Below, in pieces: positions 1-8,034 of a stretch of 50,297 nt of DNA (position 1 is the first letter of the stretch; the number at the start of each line of letters is the position of its first letter). The translations under genes and the position numbers were made by a program. The notes beneath the pieces are model-generated. The model was not told the origin of the DNA. It made no database searches and saw only the letters and a list, made by a program, of their open reading frames with translations. Location: positions 1 to 50,297 of the forward strand of contig CACXGY010000005.1 of assembly GCA_902767275.1 (NCBI GenBank), given 5' to 3'. Origin of the DNA: an uncultured bacterium. Lineage in GTDB: Bacteria > Cyanobacteriota > Vampirovibrionia > Gastranaerophilales > Gastranaerophilaceae.

Positions 1-174
1 TTGTAAATCTAAATAAGGTGTGTCATTTGAGTCATACATATAAGACCCTTCACAACCTGCAAAAACCTTAGGATCAGGTGAATAGTGAACAGTATCACCA
101 TAAGAATCATACTCAGCATCCATTTCTTTTATTTGAGCATCAGTAAGTCTTTTTTCTTCTTCTAAACAAATCAT
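1..174 (-). CDS. Class III aminotransferase, N-terminal part (runs off the window)
   Basis: An open frame of 58 codons starts at ATG 174 and continues past the window edge. A ribosome site (GAGGG on the minus strand, about 176-182) lies just upstream. The end of the visible part reads FAGCEGSYMYDSNDTPYLDL. This is the N-terminal signature of PLP-dependent class III (ornithine/GABA-type) aminotransferases, in which G-x-Y-x-x-D precedes the first beta strand. The PLP lysine and the substrate-determining part are outside the window, so the substrate cannot be named. It is divergent from gtrA and shares with it the intergenic palindrome at 251-270. Confidence 0.72.
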   Translation of the reverse strand, partial: MICLEEEKRLTDAQIKEMDAEYDSYGDTVHYSPDPKVFAGCEGSYMYDSNDTPYLDLQ

Positions 175-250
175 TTTTTTCCCTCACTATAAATTCCCAT
201 TGGCATAATGCCTTGTTTCTTCAAAATAACATATAAAATAAAAAAAGTAA

Positions 251-283
251 ATGGTCTGATATAAGACCATTAACTTTTGTAAA
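251..283 (+). promoter_or_regulatory. 33-bp palindromic element, copy 1 (candidate MarR operator)
   Basis: Bases 251-270 read ATGGTCTGATATAAGACCAT, a 20-bp palindrome with one mismatched pair; A250/T271 extend it. The next 13 bases (TAACTTTTGTAAA) are also conserved in copy 2 at 4139-4171; 31 of 33 positions match. It lies between the divergent aminotransferase and gtrA genes, upstream of the gtrA -10 box. A dyad of this size is typical of a dimeric MarR-type regulator, and a MarR gene sits at 4241. The link to that regulator is inference. Confidence 0.6.
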
Positions 284-312
284 TTTTTTATTCAAAAGAC
301 ACCTGTTATCTA

Positions 313-321
313 TGCTATAAT
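313..321 (+). promoter_or_regulatory. Extended -10 box of gtrA, predicted leaderless start
   Basis: TGCTATAAT: the hexamer 316-321 is a perfect -10 with TG extension. Only 6 nt separate it from ATG 328, so transcription should start at or next to the start codon. No Shine-Dalgarno sequence is present. Confidence 0.65.
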
Positions 322-327
322 TTTATT

Positions 328-720
328 ATGGAAAAGTGGTTAAAAATACCTGATTTTGTGCGATTTCTCATAATAGGCTGCCTGAATGCGGGTATTTCAT
401 ATATTATATACGCAATTGCCGTGTTCATGCTTGGAGAAACACATTATCAACTATGTGTGGCACTTCAATGGATATTATCATCATTTATATCTTATCTTAA
501 TCAGAAATTCTTTGTATTCTGTACAAGAGGTAAATATATCGAAGAATATTTAAAATGTTGCACGACATGGGCAATTAGTTATCTGTTAAACGTAATTATT
601 CTTGAAATATTTGTACGATTTATAATTCAAAACGTATATATTGCACAATTTATCTCATTATTTCTTGTTTCAATATCTACTTATGTTCTGTTTAAATTCT
701 TTGCGTTTAAAAAAGACTAA
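328..720 (+). CDS. GtrA family membrane protein (putative lipid-linked sugar flippase)
   Basis: This 130-aa protein has four predicted membrane segments, roughly residues 10-32, 40-60, 75-98 and 101-123. It carries the GtrA hallmarks: FLIIGCLNAGISYIIY near the N-terminus and SYLNQKFFVF after the second segment. GtrA proteins are thought to move undecaprenyl-phosphate-linked sugars across the inner membrane. The neighbouring GT2, YdjC deacetylase and GT39 enzymes fit one pathway: load a sugar on a lipid carrier, flip it, and transfer it outside. Its end overlaps the end of the convergent GT2 gene by 4 nt. The start at 328 directly follows a consensus -10 box. Confidence 0.82.
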   Translation: MEKWLKIPDFVRFLIIGCLNAGISYIIYAIAVFMLGETHYQLCVALQWILSSFISYLNQKFFVFCTRGKYIEEYLKCCTTWAISYLLNVIILEIFVRFIIQNVYIAQFISLFLVSISTYVLFKFFAFKKD

Positions 721-1688
721 CTCAATTCTTTATCTTTAATATATCGAGGTCTTGCCTTTACCTCTCTGTAAAGTTGCCCTACATATTCGCCGATTATCCC
801 CAGACAAAAAAGTTGTATTCCTCCGAAAGCACACATGACAATAATATTTGTTGCCCAACCGTTAGGGGAATTATGCCAGAATAGTTTTTCAATAACAGTT
901 TCTATACCGACAGCGAACCCGAAAAAAGCCATGAAAAACCCTAAAACAGCAACAAATCGGAGAGGAACAACACTGTATGAGGTTATACCATTTAAAGCAA
1001 GTGCCATAAGAGAGGAAAAATTAAACTTTGATTCCCCTGCCATGCGTTTTTTAACGTCAAAATGTACATAAGTTATAGGCAAACCCACTTCATTAAAAAA
1101 TCCTCTTAAAAAGAATAATTTTTCGGGATAAGTTTCCATTATATCAAGAGTCCGCTTACTAACCAATCTATAATCAGAATGATTCATAGGTATATTTGCA
1201 CCTAACAGTTTCATTGTTTTGTAAAAAGCCTCAGCCGTAAATTTTTTCATAAAAGAATCTGTCTTTCTGTCGTTTCTAATACCTAATACAACATCAAAAC
1301 CTTTCATGTATTCATCAAGAAATCGTTCTATTGCCCATTCATCTTGCTGCAAATCTGCATCTATTGACACAACACAATCACAACCAATTTTTCTTACGCT
1401 TTCCAAACCTGCCATCAACGCTCTTTGGTTTCCAAAATTTCTTATAAATTTCGTGCCTTTAACTATTGGATTAACCTTGTGCATTTCTTCAATAATTTCC
1501 CAAGTATCATCTTTGGAACCATCATCAATAAAATACAAATAACTTGTATCTTTGATTTTTCCCTTAGAGATTAAATCTTTTAGCACAATAATCAACTGAT
1601 CGGCAGTTGTTTTCACACATAATTCTTCATTATAACAAGGGATAATTATCGCTAATTGAGGACATCCCTCTCTCTTACAGCCAAGCAC
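717..1688 (-). CDS. GT2 polyprenyl-phosphate glycosyltransferase (ArnC/DPM1 type)
   Basis: This 323-aa enzyme probably transfers a sugar from a nucleotide donor to undecaprenyl phosphate on the cytoplasmic face. The GT-A fold motifs are present: IIPCYNEE (15-22), DDGSKDDT (55-62) and the metal-binding DADLQQD (110-116). Two C-terminal membrane segments (about 233-258 and 272-297) end in GEYVGQLYREVKARPRY, the hallmark ending of ArnC/GtrB/DPM1-like transferases. The start is GTG 1688 with AGAGGT 7 nt upstream on the minus strand; the ATG 17 nt further upstream is out of frame. It converges on gtrA, its usual functional partner. Confidence 0.88.
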   Translation of the reverse strand: MLGCKREGCPQLAIIIPCYNEELCVKTTADQLIIVLKDLISKGKIKDTSYLYFIDDGSKDDTWEIIEEMHKVNPIVKGTKFIRNFGNQRALMAGLESVRKIGCDCVVSIDADLQQDEWAIERFLDEYMKGFDVVLGIRNDRKTDSFMKKFTAEAFYKTMKLLGANIPMNHSDYRLVSKRTLDIMETYPEKLFFLRGFFNEVGLPITYVHFDVKKRMAGESKFNFSSLMALALNGITSYSVVPLRFVAVLGFFMAFFGFAVGIETVIEKLFWHNSPNGWATNIIVMCAFGGIQLFCLGIIGEYVGQLYREVKARPRYIKDKELS

Positions 1689-1749
1689 GTTTCTACCTCT
1701 TTCATATTTATATTATAATATTATCAGAAATATATCAAGAAAGCGAATT

Positions 1750-2616
1750 ATGAAGAAAAAATTTATATTAAACGCTGACGACTTTGGAATGTCAGAATAT
1801 TATAACAATGCAGTTTTAGACGGAAAAAATAATGGGCTTTTAACATCCGCAAGTCTTTGTGCTAACGGAGATTGTTTTGAACAAGCAATCAATGAAATTA
1901 TCCCTCAATGTCCTGATTTATCGGTCGGAATACATCTTAATATTATTGAAGGAAAATCTTTAACCGAATGTCCTATGCTTACAGACAAAGATAGAAATTT
2001 TAACAACGGATATATTTCTCTTATTTTAAAATCTTTTAATAAAGAATTTATGAAACAAGTTGAGATAGAATTTCGTGCTCAAATAGAAAAAATCATGAAT
2101 AGAACAAACGTTGATCATATAGATTCGCATGTTCACACTCATGCTATTCCTAACATTTTCAGACTTACTGCAAAATTAGCAGACGAATACGGGATTCCAT
2201 ATATCAGAACACAGTATGAAAAACCTTATATTACCCCGTCGATAAAAAAACATTTTAACACTAAATATCCGCCAAATATTTTAAAAATAATATTATTAAA
2301 TACATTTACAATATTAAACAGATCTGTTGTAAAAAAATATGATTTAAAAACAAACGATTATTTAATAGGTGTCGGTTATACAGGGATGATGGACAGCAAA
2401 ACCATAAAATACGGATTAAAAAGCCTGCGTAAAGAATGTGTTGCAGAAGCCCTTATTCATCCATGTAAGTACGATAACACCGATACACTTACATTTACCC
2501 CTACACCTGACAGTCATCACTTTGAATATTTAATAACACAAGATGATGAATTGCGTAATAATATTGCCGAATTAGGTTTTAACTTAGTTAATCATTCTTC
2601 TTTATCGGAGGAATAA
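1750..2616 (+). CDS. YdjC/ChbG-family carbohydrate deacetylase
   Basis: At 288 aa the protein matches the usual length of this family. It contains the metal-site motifs NADDFGMS (8-15) and DHIDSHVHTH (122-131). These enzymes remove N-acetyl groups from amino sugars such as diacetylchitobiose, and relatives act on hopanoid- or lipid-linked sugars. Between a polyprenyl-phosphate sugar transferase and a GT39 enzyme, deacetylation of a lipid-linked HexNAc before transfer is the most likely role; that is inference. There is no clear Shine-Dalgarno sequence (only AAGAAAG), and a TATAAT lies about 35 nt upstream. The last 29 nt overlap the end of the convergent GT39 gene. Confidence 0.85.
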   Translation: MKKKFILNADDFGMSEYYNNAVLDGKNNGLLTSASLCANGDCFEQAINEIIPQCPDLSVGIHLNIIEGKSLTECPMLTDKDRNFNNGYISLILKSFNKEFMKQVEIEFRAQIEKIMNRTNVDHIDSHVHTHAIPNIFRLTAKLADEYGIPYIRTQYEKPYITPSIKKHFNTKYPPNILKIILLNTFTILNRSVVKKYDLKTNDYLIGVGYTGMMDSKTIKYGLKSLRKECVAEALIHPCKYDNTDTLTFTPTPDSHHFEYLITQDDELRNNIAELGFNLVNHSSLSEE

Positions 2617-4087
2617 TTGTATAGTAGAATTTGAATTTTTTTGATTTCCCGACTATATTAGTAATCTTAAATTTGTATTCATGCATATTAAAACTATAGT
2701 TTTCAGGTAATAATACTATCATTTCTTTTGCGAAATCAATAGTATCCTGTTCGGATTTCCCTACAATTAATGCACCTGAGTTTAAGATATCTTCAGGATT
2801 CTCCCAAGGATTTTTAGCCCCAAATGTTTCTAAAATAACATGAGGATGTCGTGGGTTATATTCTTTAATTTTAAAAACATAATCTATGTTACCGCCAATA
2901 TATTTAAATTGAGCATTATTAGTTTCATAATCCCATTGTTTATTTATATCAGGAATTATATGTTGATAAGGAAAAGACATGTGCAACTTTGTCTGAAACA
3001 AACAAAAAATAAACATGCCGACGAGCCATAAAAACATCAACGAATAAACCCATTTAATACAAAAATAAAAAGTATTTTTATTAAAATTTATCGGAAAAAA
3101 GTTTAGCAAGAAAATGCCGGAGAAACCTACCATCATCGAACCCCACATTCCCATAATTCTACTGTTTTCTACAATTGCCATACAACTTTGAGCAAGGATA
3201 GGCACACTTGCTATTGATAAAACAAATAAACTTTCTGATGTTTTCCAATTCTTATTAATACTTATATTTTTTGCCTGCAATGCAAGAAATAAATAAACTG
3301 CAACACATGACAAAACAGAACAAACCTGATCCATAATAAATTTTAACGGAAAAACAACCCTTCCGTATTTTATAAGAAATTGTGGAGTATTATGAGCACC
3401 TATCTCTGTTCTTCCTGTCAGATATATAAACGAAAAGAAATCTGTCTTGAATAACCATATTACATGAGGCAATATAATTAAAGAACCTACTAAAATAGAG
3501 ATATAAAGACCTTTTTTCTTAAACTGCTCTCTTTCACAAATTATTAAGTACAAAAATAATGCCAAAAATAAAAATATGACTTGATATTTGCATAATACAC
3601 CGAGAGCAGAAACCAGCCCAAACAAAACATAATCAACTATTTTATTTTCTTTTACCGATTTATAAAAATAATATGCAATCATTGGCCAAAGAGCCATTGA
3701 TAAAAAATTGCAATTATAATTTTCATAAAATGCAATATAAGTATAATAATAGCAGGATGACATAATTAGAGAAGCAATCATAGATTTTTCTTCATCAAAG
3801 AAAAACTTTGCGAGTTTATATATAAACAAAAACCCAACCAAAATACATGCCTGACCTAAAAAATATGCAACAAAATCGTGCTGTCCGCATAAATTATACA
3901 ACCCGCCTATCAGCCAACCTGAAAGAGGAGGGTGTTTATTTGTTCCAAAATCAACTAATTCTCCCCATGAAATTGCTTCTAATGCATCGTTTCCTATAAT
4001 GTTACGGAAAAGACCTAAAATACTCCATGCCAGAGCATTTATTATTAAAAATATATAAAAAAACTTTCTCTTTTTCACAATATCCAT
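2588..4087 (-). CDS. GT39-family membrane glycosyltransferase (ArnT/PMT-like)
   Basis: This 499-aa protein has about ten hydrophobic segments and a soluble C-terminal part of about 100 residues. After the first segment comes WGELVDFGTNKHPPLSGW, the acidic plus HPPL motif of the first periplasmic loop in PMT/ArnT enzymes, which transfer a sugar from a polyprenyl-phosphate carrier to lipid A, glycan or protein outside the inner membrane. It is the natural last step after the GT2, GtrA and deacetylase neighbours. The ATG at 4087 has no Shine-Dalgarno sequence. An extended -10 lies 7 nt upstream, predicting a leaderless mRNA. The acceptor is unknown. Confidence 0.85.
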   Translation of the reverse strand: MDIVKKRKFFYIFLIINALAWSILGLFRNIIGNDALEAISWGELVDFGTNKHPPLSGWLIGGLYNLCGQHDFVAYFLGQACILVGFLFIYKLAKFFFDEEKSMIASLIMSSCYYYTYIAFYENYNCNFLSMALWPMIAYYFYKSVKENKIVDYVLFGLVSALGVLCKYQVIFLFLALFLYLIICEREQFKKKGLYISILVGSLIILPHVIWLFKTDFFSFIYLTGRTEIGAHNTPQFLIKYGRVVFPLKFIMDQVCSVLSCVAVYLFLALQAKNISINKNWKTSESLFVLSIASVPILAQSCMAIVENSRIMGMWGSMMVGFSGIFLLNFFPINFNKNTFYFCIKWVYSLMFLWLVGMFIFCLFQTKLHMSFPYQHIIPDINKQWDYETNNAQFKYIGGNIDYVFKIKEYNPRHPHVILETFGAKNPWENPEDILNSGALIVGKSEQDTIDFAKEMIVLLPENYSFNMHEYKFKITNIVGKSKKFKFYYTIIPPIKKND

Positions 4088-4094
4088 AACACTA

Positions 4095-4103
4095 ATCGTA
4101 ACA
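4095..4103 (-). promoter_or_regulatory. Extended -10 box of the GT39 gene, predicted leaderless start
   Basis: On the minus strand TGTTACGAT (TG-extended TAnnAT) is followed by 7 nt and then ATG 4087. No ribosome site lies in between. Confidence 0.5.
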
Positions 4104-4138
4104 CAAAAAAAGTTTCTATTCTTTGAAATAACATTGTC

Positions 4139-4171
4139 ATGGTCTGAATTAAGACCATTAACTTTTGTAAA
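4139..4171 (+). promoter_or_regulatory. 33-bp palindromic element, copy 2 (candidate MarR operator)
   Basis: Bases 4139-4158 read ATGGTCTGAATTAAGACCAT and are followed by the same TAACTTTTGTAAA as copy 1 at 251-283. The element lies between the divergent GT39 and MarR genes, where a MarR protein would repress both its own gene and its target. TTTTGTAAA occurs again near 4190-4198. Regulation is inferred from position and symmetry. Confidence 0.62.
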
Positions 4172-4240
4172 GTAGTAAATATAATATTTTTTTGTAAATC
4201 TTATAAATTATGATATTATTTAGTTTAGCGGAGGTTATCA

Positions 4241-4696
4241 ATGCCAACTACTTTAGTAGAGAACAAATTGCGACATATAAATGGAATGTTAAGTGAAATC
4301 AGCAGCATTTATGAAAAATTACTTTCCTCAAAAAATGTTCCGGAGGGAGTATTTATTGTTATGTCATCAATACTTGATTTAGGCGAAGGATGCCTTCAAA
4401 AAGAAATCTCAGAGATTAGTTATTTGAATAAAAAAACAGTTAATTCAACCATAAAAAAATTACAAAAGGAAGATTTTATTAAGTTACAAGCGGGGAAATA
4501 TCCTAATATGCATATATATTTAACAGACAAAGGGAAAGAATATATGCGAGAGAATATCATTCCAATTATAGAAGTTGAGAGTAAGGCTCTTGAACTCATG
4601 CCGGCAAACGAGTTTGCTACACTTGTAAAATCATACAAAAAATATATAGACAATTTCAGAGAACACGTTGAAATGTTTGCAGAAAGAAACAAATAA
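4241..4696 (+). CDS. MarR-family transcriptional regulator
   Basis: This 151-aa protein has the MarR layout: an N-terminal dimerisation helix, a winged helix-turn-helix at about residues 48-100 (QKEISEISYLNKKTVNSTIK as helix-turn-helix, then a wing ending YLTDKGKEY), and a C-terminal helical dimer region. A good ribosome site, GCGGAGG, lies 6-7 nt before ATG 4241. It is divergent from the GT39 gene across a palindrome duplicated at the other end of the cassette, so it probably controls itself and the envelope-sugar genes. The ligand is unknown. It ends in a bidirectional terminator. Confidence 0.88.
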   Translation: MPTTLVENKLRHINGMLSEISSIYEKLLSSKNVPEGVFIVMSSILDLGEGCLQKEISEISYLNKKTVNSTIKKLQKEDFIKLQAGKYPNMHIYLTDKGKEYMRENIIPIIEVESKALELMPANEFATLVKSYKKYIDNFREHVEMFAERNK

Positions 4697-4726
4697 AAAA
4701 GATATCTTAATCAAGATATCTTTTTT
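4695..4726. terminator. Bidirectional intrinsic terminator
   Basis: A 14-bp perfect stem (4695-4708 with 4713-4726) encloses the loop AATC. A-tracts and T-tracts on both sides let it end the MarR gene and the convergent SLT-like gene. Confidence 0.88.
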
Positions 4727-4732
4727 AATATA

Positions 4733-6148
4733 TTAAGTCTTAACAAACGTATCATCTTCTCCTTCGCCTTTAGCGAGTTTAGTATCATCAATCGGTTTAG
4801 GTCTTTGCCCGACTACGACAACTTCCCCAATGGAATTATCCGGAGCGATATAAGTTTTATTATGCCTGTCTCCTCTATATGCCATATTGTATTTTTGTGT
4901 TGTACTGTATGCGTTAAAATCCTCAATCCGTTGAGCCATATCTTCAACCGTGATATAACCTTTGCCGTCTTTATCTAATGGGGCATTATCACGATAAAAC
5001 TCGGGATGTGCTTTTTCATTTTTTCTTGTTAATATGTGCTCGGTAGTTGCCAAAGCAGTTCTTAAACGTCCCGGCAAATATACTAATGAATATAGTTCTC
5101 CCGGAGATAAATCTTTGTTACTTCCTTTTTTTCCGTAAACCATTTGTTTACCTTCAACAATACATTTTCTAATATATGGCAGTTGTTGAACAGGAGTCAT
5201 GGTAGTCGGATCAATATTATAATTCTCTCTGGTGGATTCAATAAAACCCATTAAGCCTGTTGGAATATTCGGTTCAAAACTGCTTTCGGAATTCAATATA
5301 GACATCAAATTATCAGGGTCACAATGAACTTCTTTTGCAATATTAACAATCCCTTGATAAAATTCATGGGTAAACCCTTTTCTTACAGGAGCAAGATTGC
5401 TCCATTCTCTTTCTAAAGAACGAACCCCTTTAGCAGTATACCATTTAGGGTCAATCTTAAAAGTTGATAACGATTGAGATGACAGTTCAGCCTGTTGTTG
5501 CTGCCATAATGCTATTTGATCTGCTCTGATTTTATCTGTTATTTCATGCATTCTATCAATATCTTCTTGAGTAAAACCTATAGAAACTTCGCCCACAACA
5601 GAACGATAAAATGATTCTTGTGCTTGTTTATTCCATTCTTCTTGATGTTCTGCAGCATAATCATTTATTTCTTTTTGACGCTGCAAAGTTCTTAACTCAT
5701 AATTATTATGCAAATCTGATGATGATAACAAATTTCCTGTTTCAGTATCAACAAATACAATACTTCCTTGCCTATACTCTGCTTTTACAGATGAAGGCAA
5801 TGTATCTACACGAAGGATTTCTTTTACTTGCCTATCAAACTCTGCCTTTGTCAGATAAGTATTTTTGCCTTCCGTAGAAACAGTAACTAAAGATTCATGA
5901 GTATCATCAGTATATCTAAACTTATTACCTCCGGAATCACGACCTATACGGATTTCACGATCTTCTTCTCCATTTACGGTTCTTCTAATTAGCCTGTCTC
6001 CTTCCGAATACACAGGAGTTGCTTCTTCTGTTTCACGGTTTCCTGTAAAAATAGAAGGCTTAACTTCACTCGATTCTGTTGACGAAACCGGCTGTTCCCC
6101 TGAATAGGAAGTGTTTTCTACACCTTTTGTCGGATCGATACTTGTCAT
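4733..6148 (-). CDS. Large protein with C-terminal SLT-like (lytic transglycosylase) domain
   Basis: This 471-aa protein has a polar, low-complexity N-terminus (residues 1-60), a poorly characterised middle and, from about 265, a lysozyme-like fold. That fold contains HEFYQGIVNIAKEV, NSESSFEPN with the likely catalytic Glu288, and TGLMGFI, in the order seen in SLT and phage-type transglycosylases that cleave peptidoglycan. DKDGKGYITVED (about 395-406) resembles an EF-hand loop. No signal peptide is visible, so export would need another route. Start ATG 6148 has AAGGAG upstream. The exact function is unknown; the hydrolase assignment rests on the motif order. Confidence 0.6.
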   Translation of the reverse strand: MTSIDPTKGVENTSYSGEQPVSSTESSEVKPSIFTGNRETEEATPVYSEGDRLIRRTVNGEEDREIRIGRDSGGNKFRYTDDTHESLVTVSTEGKNTYLTKAEFDRQVKEILRVDTLPSSVKAEYRQGSIVFVDTETGNLLSSSDLHNNYELRTLQRQKEINDYAAEHQEEWNKQAQESFYRSVVGEVSIGFTQEDIDRMHEITDKIRADQIALWQQQQAELSSQSLSTFKIDPKWYTAKGVRSLEREWSNLAPVRKGFTHEFYQGIVNIAKEVHCDPDNLMSILNSESSFEPNIPTGLMGFIESTRENYNIDPTTMTPVQQLPYIRKCIVEGKQMVYGKKGSNKDLSPGELYSLVYLPGRLRTALATTEHILTRKNEKAHPEFYRDNAPLDKDGKGYITVEDMAQRIEDFNAYSTTQKYNMAYRGDRHNKTYIAPDNSIGEVVVVGQRPKPIDDTKLAKGEGEDDTFVKT

Positions 6149-6266
6149 CCACTTACTCCTTAATTAAAGAAAATACACTTGTACTCAATAAAAATAACGT
6201 ACACATTTACAATATTCTTTAATCAAATCCAAAAAACATTTACATAAATTAATATTTTATTACGCA

Positions 6267-7976
6267 CTACATCTTTTCAGGGGCAGTAACACCTAATATA
6301 TTAAGTGCAATTTCCAAAACAGTTTTAACTGAATAAATCAAACACAAACGTGCTTTCATTATTTTTCTGTCATCACAAATAACTCTGTTTGAATTATAGA
6401 AAGAATGAAATTCAGCCGCCAAATCCTGAACATATCTGCATATAGTATAAACTGCACGAGTTTTTGCGGAATAATCAATCATTGACTTAAATTCTTCCAA
6501 TTTCAATATCAATTTCTTTGCCTCAGGAACAGTAGCAATCATACCTTCAACATCAAAAGTTGATAAAGTTTCATCTAATTCTTTTTCTGTCATAGGAGCA
6601 GGAGATGTTAAACCTGTTTCATGATTTATTTTTTCTTTAACTGCATTCCTTAATATAGAGCATGCTCTTGCATGAGCATATTGGACATAGAAAACAGGGT
6701 TTTCATCGGTTGAACGTTTAGCAAGTTCTATATCAAAATCTAGAGTTGTATCAATACTTCTCATAGACATCCAGAATCTTGTTGCATCAACACCTACTTC
6801 ATCAATAAGTTCATCAAGAGTAACCATTTTACGACGTTTACCCATTCTGACTTCTTCCCCGTTTATAATAAGGTTAACGAGTTGCCCTAAAAGAATTTCA
6901 AGTTTATCAGGATTACCGCCGAGTGCTTCAATTGATGCTTTTACTCTAGCGACATAACCATGATGATCAGCACCCCAGATATTTATTAACCTGTCAAAAC
7001 CTCTTTCCAATTTATCCATGTGATAAGCAATATCAGCAGTCAAATATGTATTTGCTCCATCAGCCTTTTTTAGTACTCTGTCTTGATCATCACCGTATTT
7101 TGTAGTTTTGAACCATACTGCACCGTCTTGTTCATATAGTTCGCCTTTGTTTTTTAACTCATTAAAATATTTTTCAACTTTACCCGATGTATGCAAATCC
7201 AGTTCGGAATAAAACTTATCAAAATGCACACGAAAATTTTCTAATAATTCACGTTGAACACGTTCCATATATTCCTTTGCATAATCTGATAATACTTTAA
7301 TATCCTCAGTTGGTTTATTATCTTCCAAGAATTTTTTAGCAACAGGTATTAGATATTCACCTGCATAATAATTTTTTCTTTCTTCCTCATCTTGCGGAAA
7401 GTCTATATTTTCGCCCAATTCTTGTTTAATACGAATATTCAAAGAACGCCCGAGTTTCTGAATTTGACTTCCTGCATCATTGATATAAAACTCTTGATAA
7501 ACATCGTGACCGTAAAACTTAAGCAAATTAGCAAGAGAACTTCCCATAGCAGCCCAGCGACCGTGACCTATATGAAACGGGCCTGTCGGATTTGCAGATA
7601 CATATTCAAGATTAATACGTTCTTTCTCTATATTTTCAGGTTTACCAAAGTTATCTTTTTTTTCAAGTATTTCTTTTATAACACCCGCTAAAACATTATC
7701 AGACAATTTAAAATTTATAAAACCTGCAACAACAGATGTTGAATATTTATCAGTCGGCAAATACTTAACAATAGCATTTGCAATCATCGGAGGTGCCATC
7801 TTTGCATTACGAGCCAAGGAAGAAACATTGATAGCAAAATCGCCGAAATCAGCATTTTTAGGCTTTTCAGAAACAATATTAACTTCATCTTCCAAACCCA
7901 TTTGTCCTAATTCTTTATTAGTAATAGCCTGTTTTATAGCATTTAATGTATCATTTAACAGTTCTTCTTTAAACAT
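6267..7976 (-). CDS. argS: Arginine--tRNA ligase
   Basis: This 569-aa class I synthetase charges tRNA-Arg with arginine. It has the N-terminal additional domain (1-110), the HIGH-type motif ANPTGPFHIGHGRWAAMGSS at about 130-149, the substrate segment TADIAYHMDKLERGFDRLIN, and the C-terminal DALR anticodon-binding domain (YVQYAHARACSIL onward). The KMSK loop is replaced by MGKRRKM, which is normal for many ArgRS. Start ATG 7976 has GAGGG 7 nt upstream on the minus strand. Confidence 0.96.
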   Translation of the reverse strand: MFKEELLNDTLNAIKQAITNKELGQMGLEDEVNIVSEKPKNADFGDFAINVSSLARNAKMAPPMIANAIVKYLPTDKYSTSVVAGFINFKLSDNVLAGVIKEILEKKDNFGKPENIEKERINLEYVSANPTGPFHIGHGRWAAMGSSLANLLKFYGHDVYQEFYINDAGSQIQKLGRSLNIRIKQELGENIDFPQDEEERKNYYAGEYLIPVAKKFLEDNKPTEDIKVLSDYAKEYMERVQRELLENFRVHFDKFYSELDLHTSGKVEKYFNELKNKGELYEQDGAVWFKTTKYGDDQDRVLKKADGANTYLTADIAYHMDKLERGFDRLINIWGADHHGYVARVKASIEALGGNPDKLEILLGQLVNLIINGEEVRMGKRRKMVTLDELIDEVGVDATRFWMSMRSIDTTLDFDIELAKRSTDENPVFYVQYAHARACSILRNAVKEKINHETGLTSPAPMTEKELDETLSTFDVEGMIATVPEAKKLILKLEEFKSMIDYSAKTRAVYTICRYVQDLAAEFHSFYNSNRVICDDRKIMKARLCLIYSVKTVLEIALNILGVTAPEKM

Positions 7977-8034
7977 TTCATACCCTCATATTTGTCTGAT
8001 AAATATATTATAAAACAAACAAAAGACAAGATAA

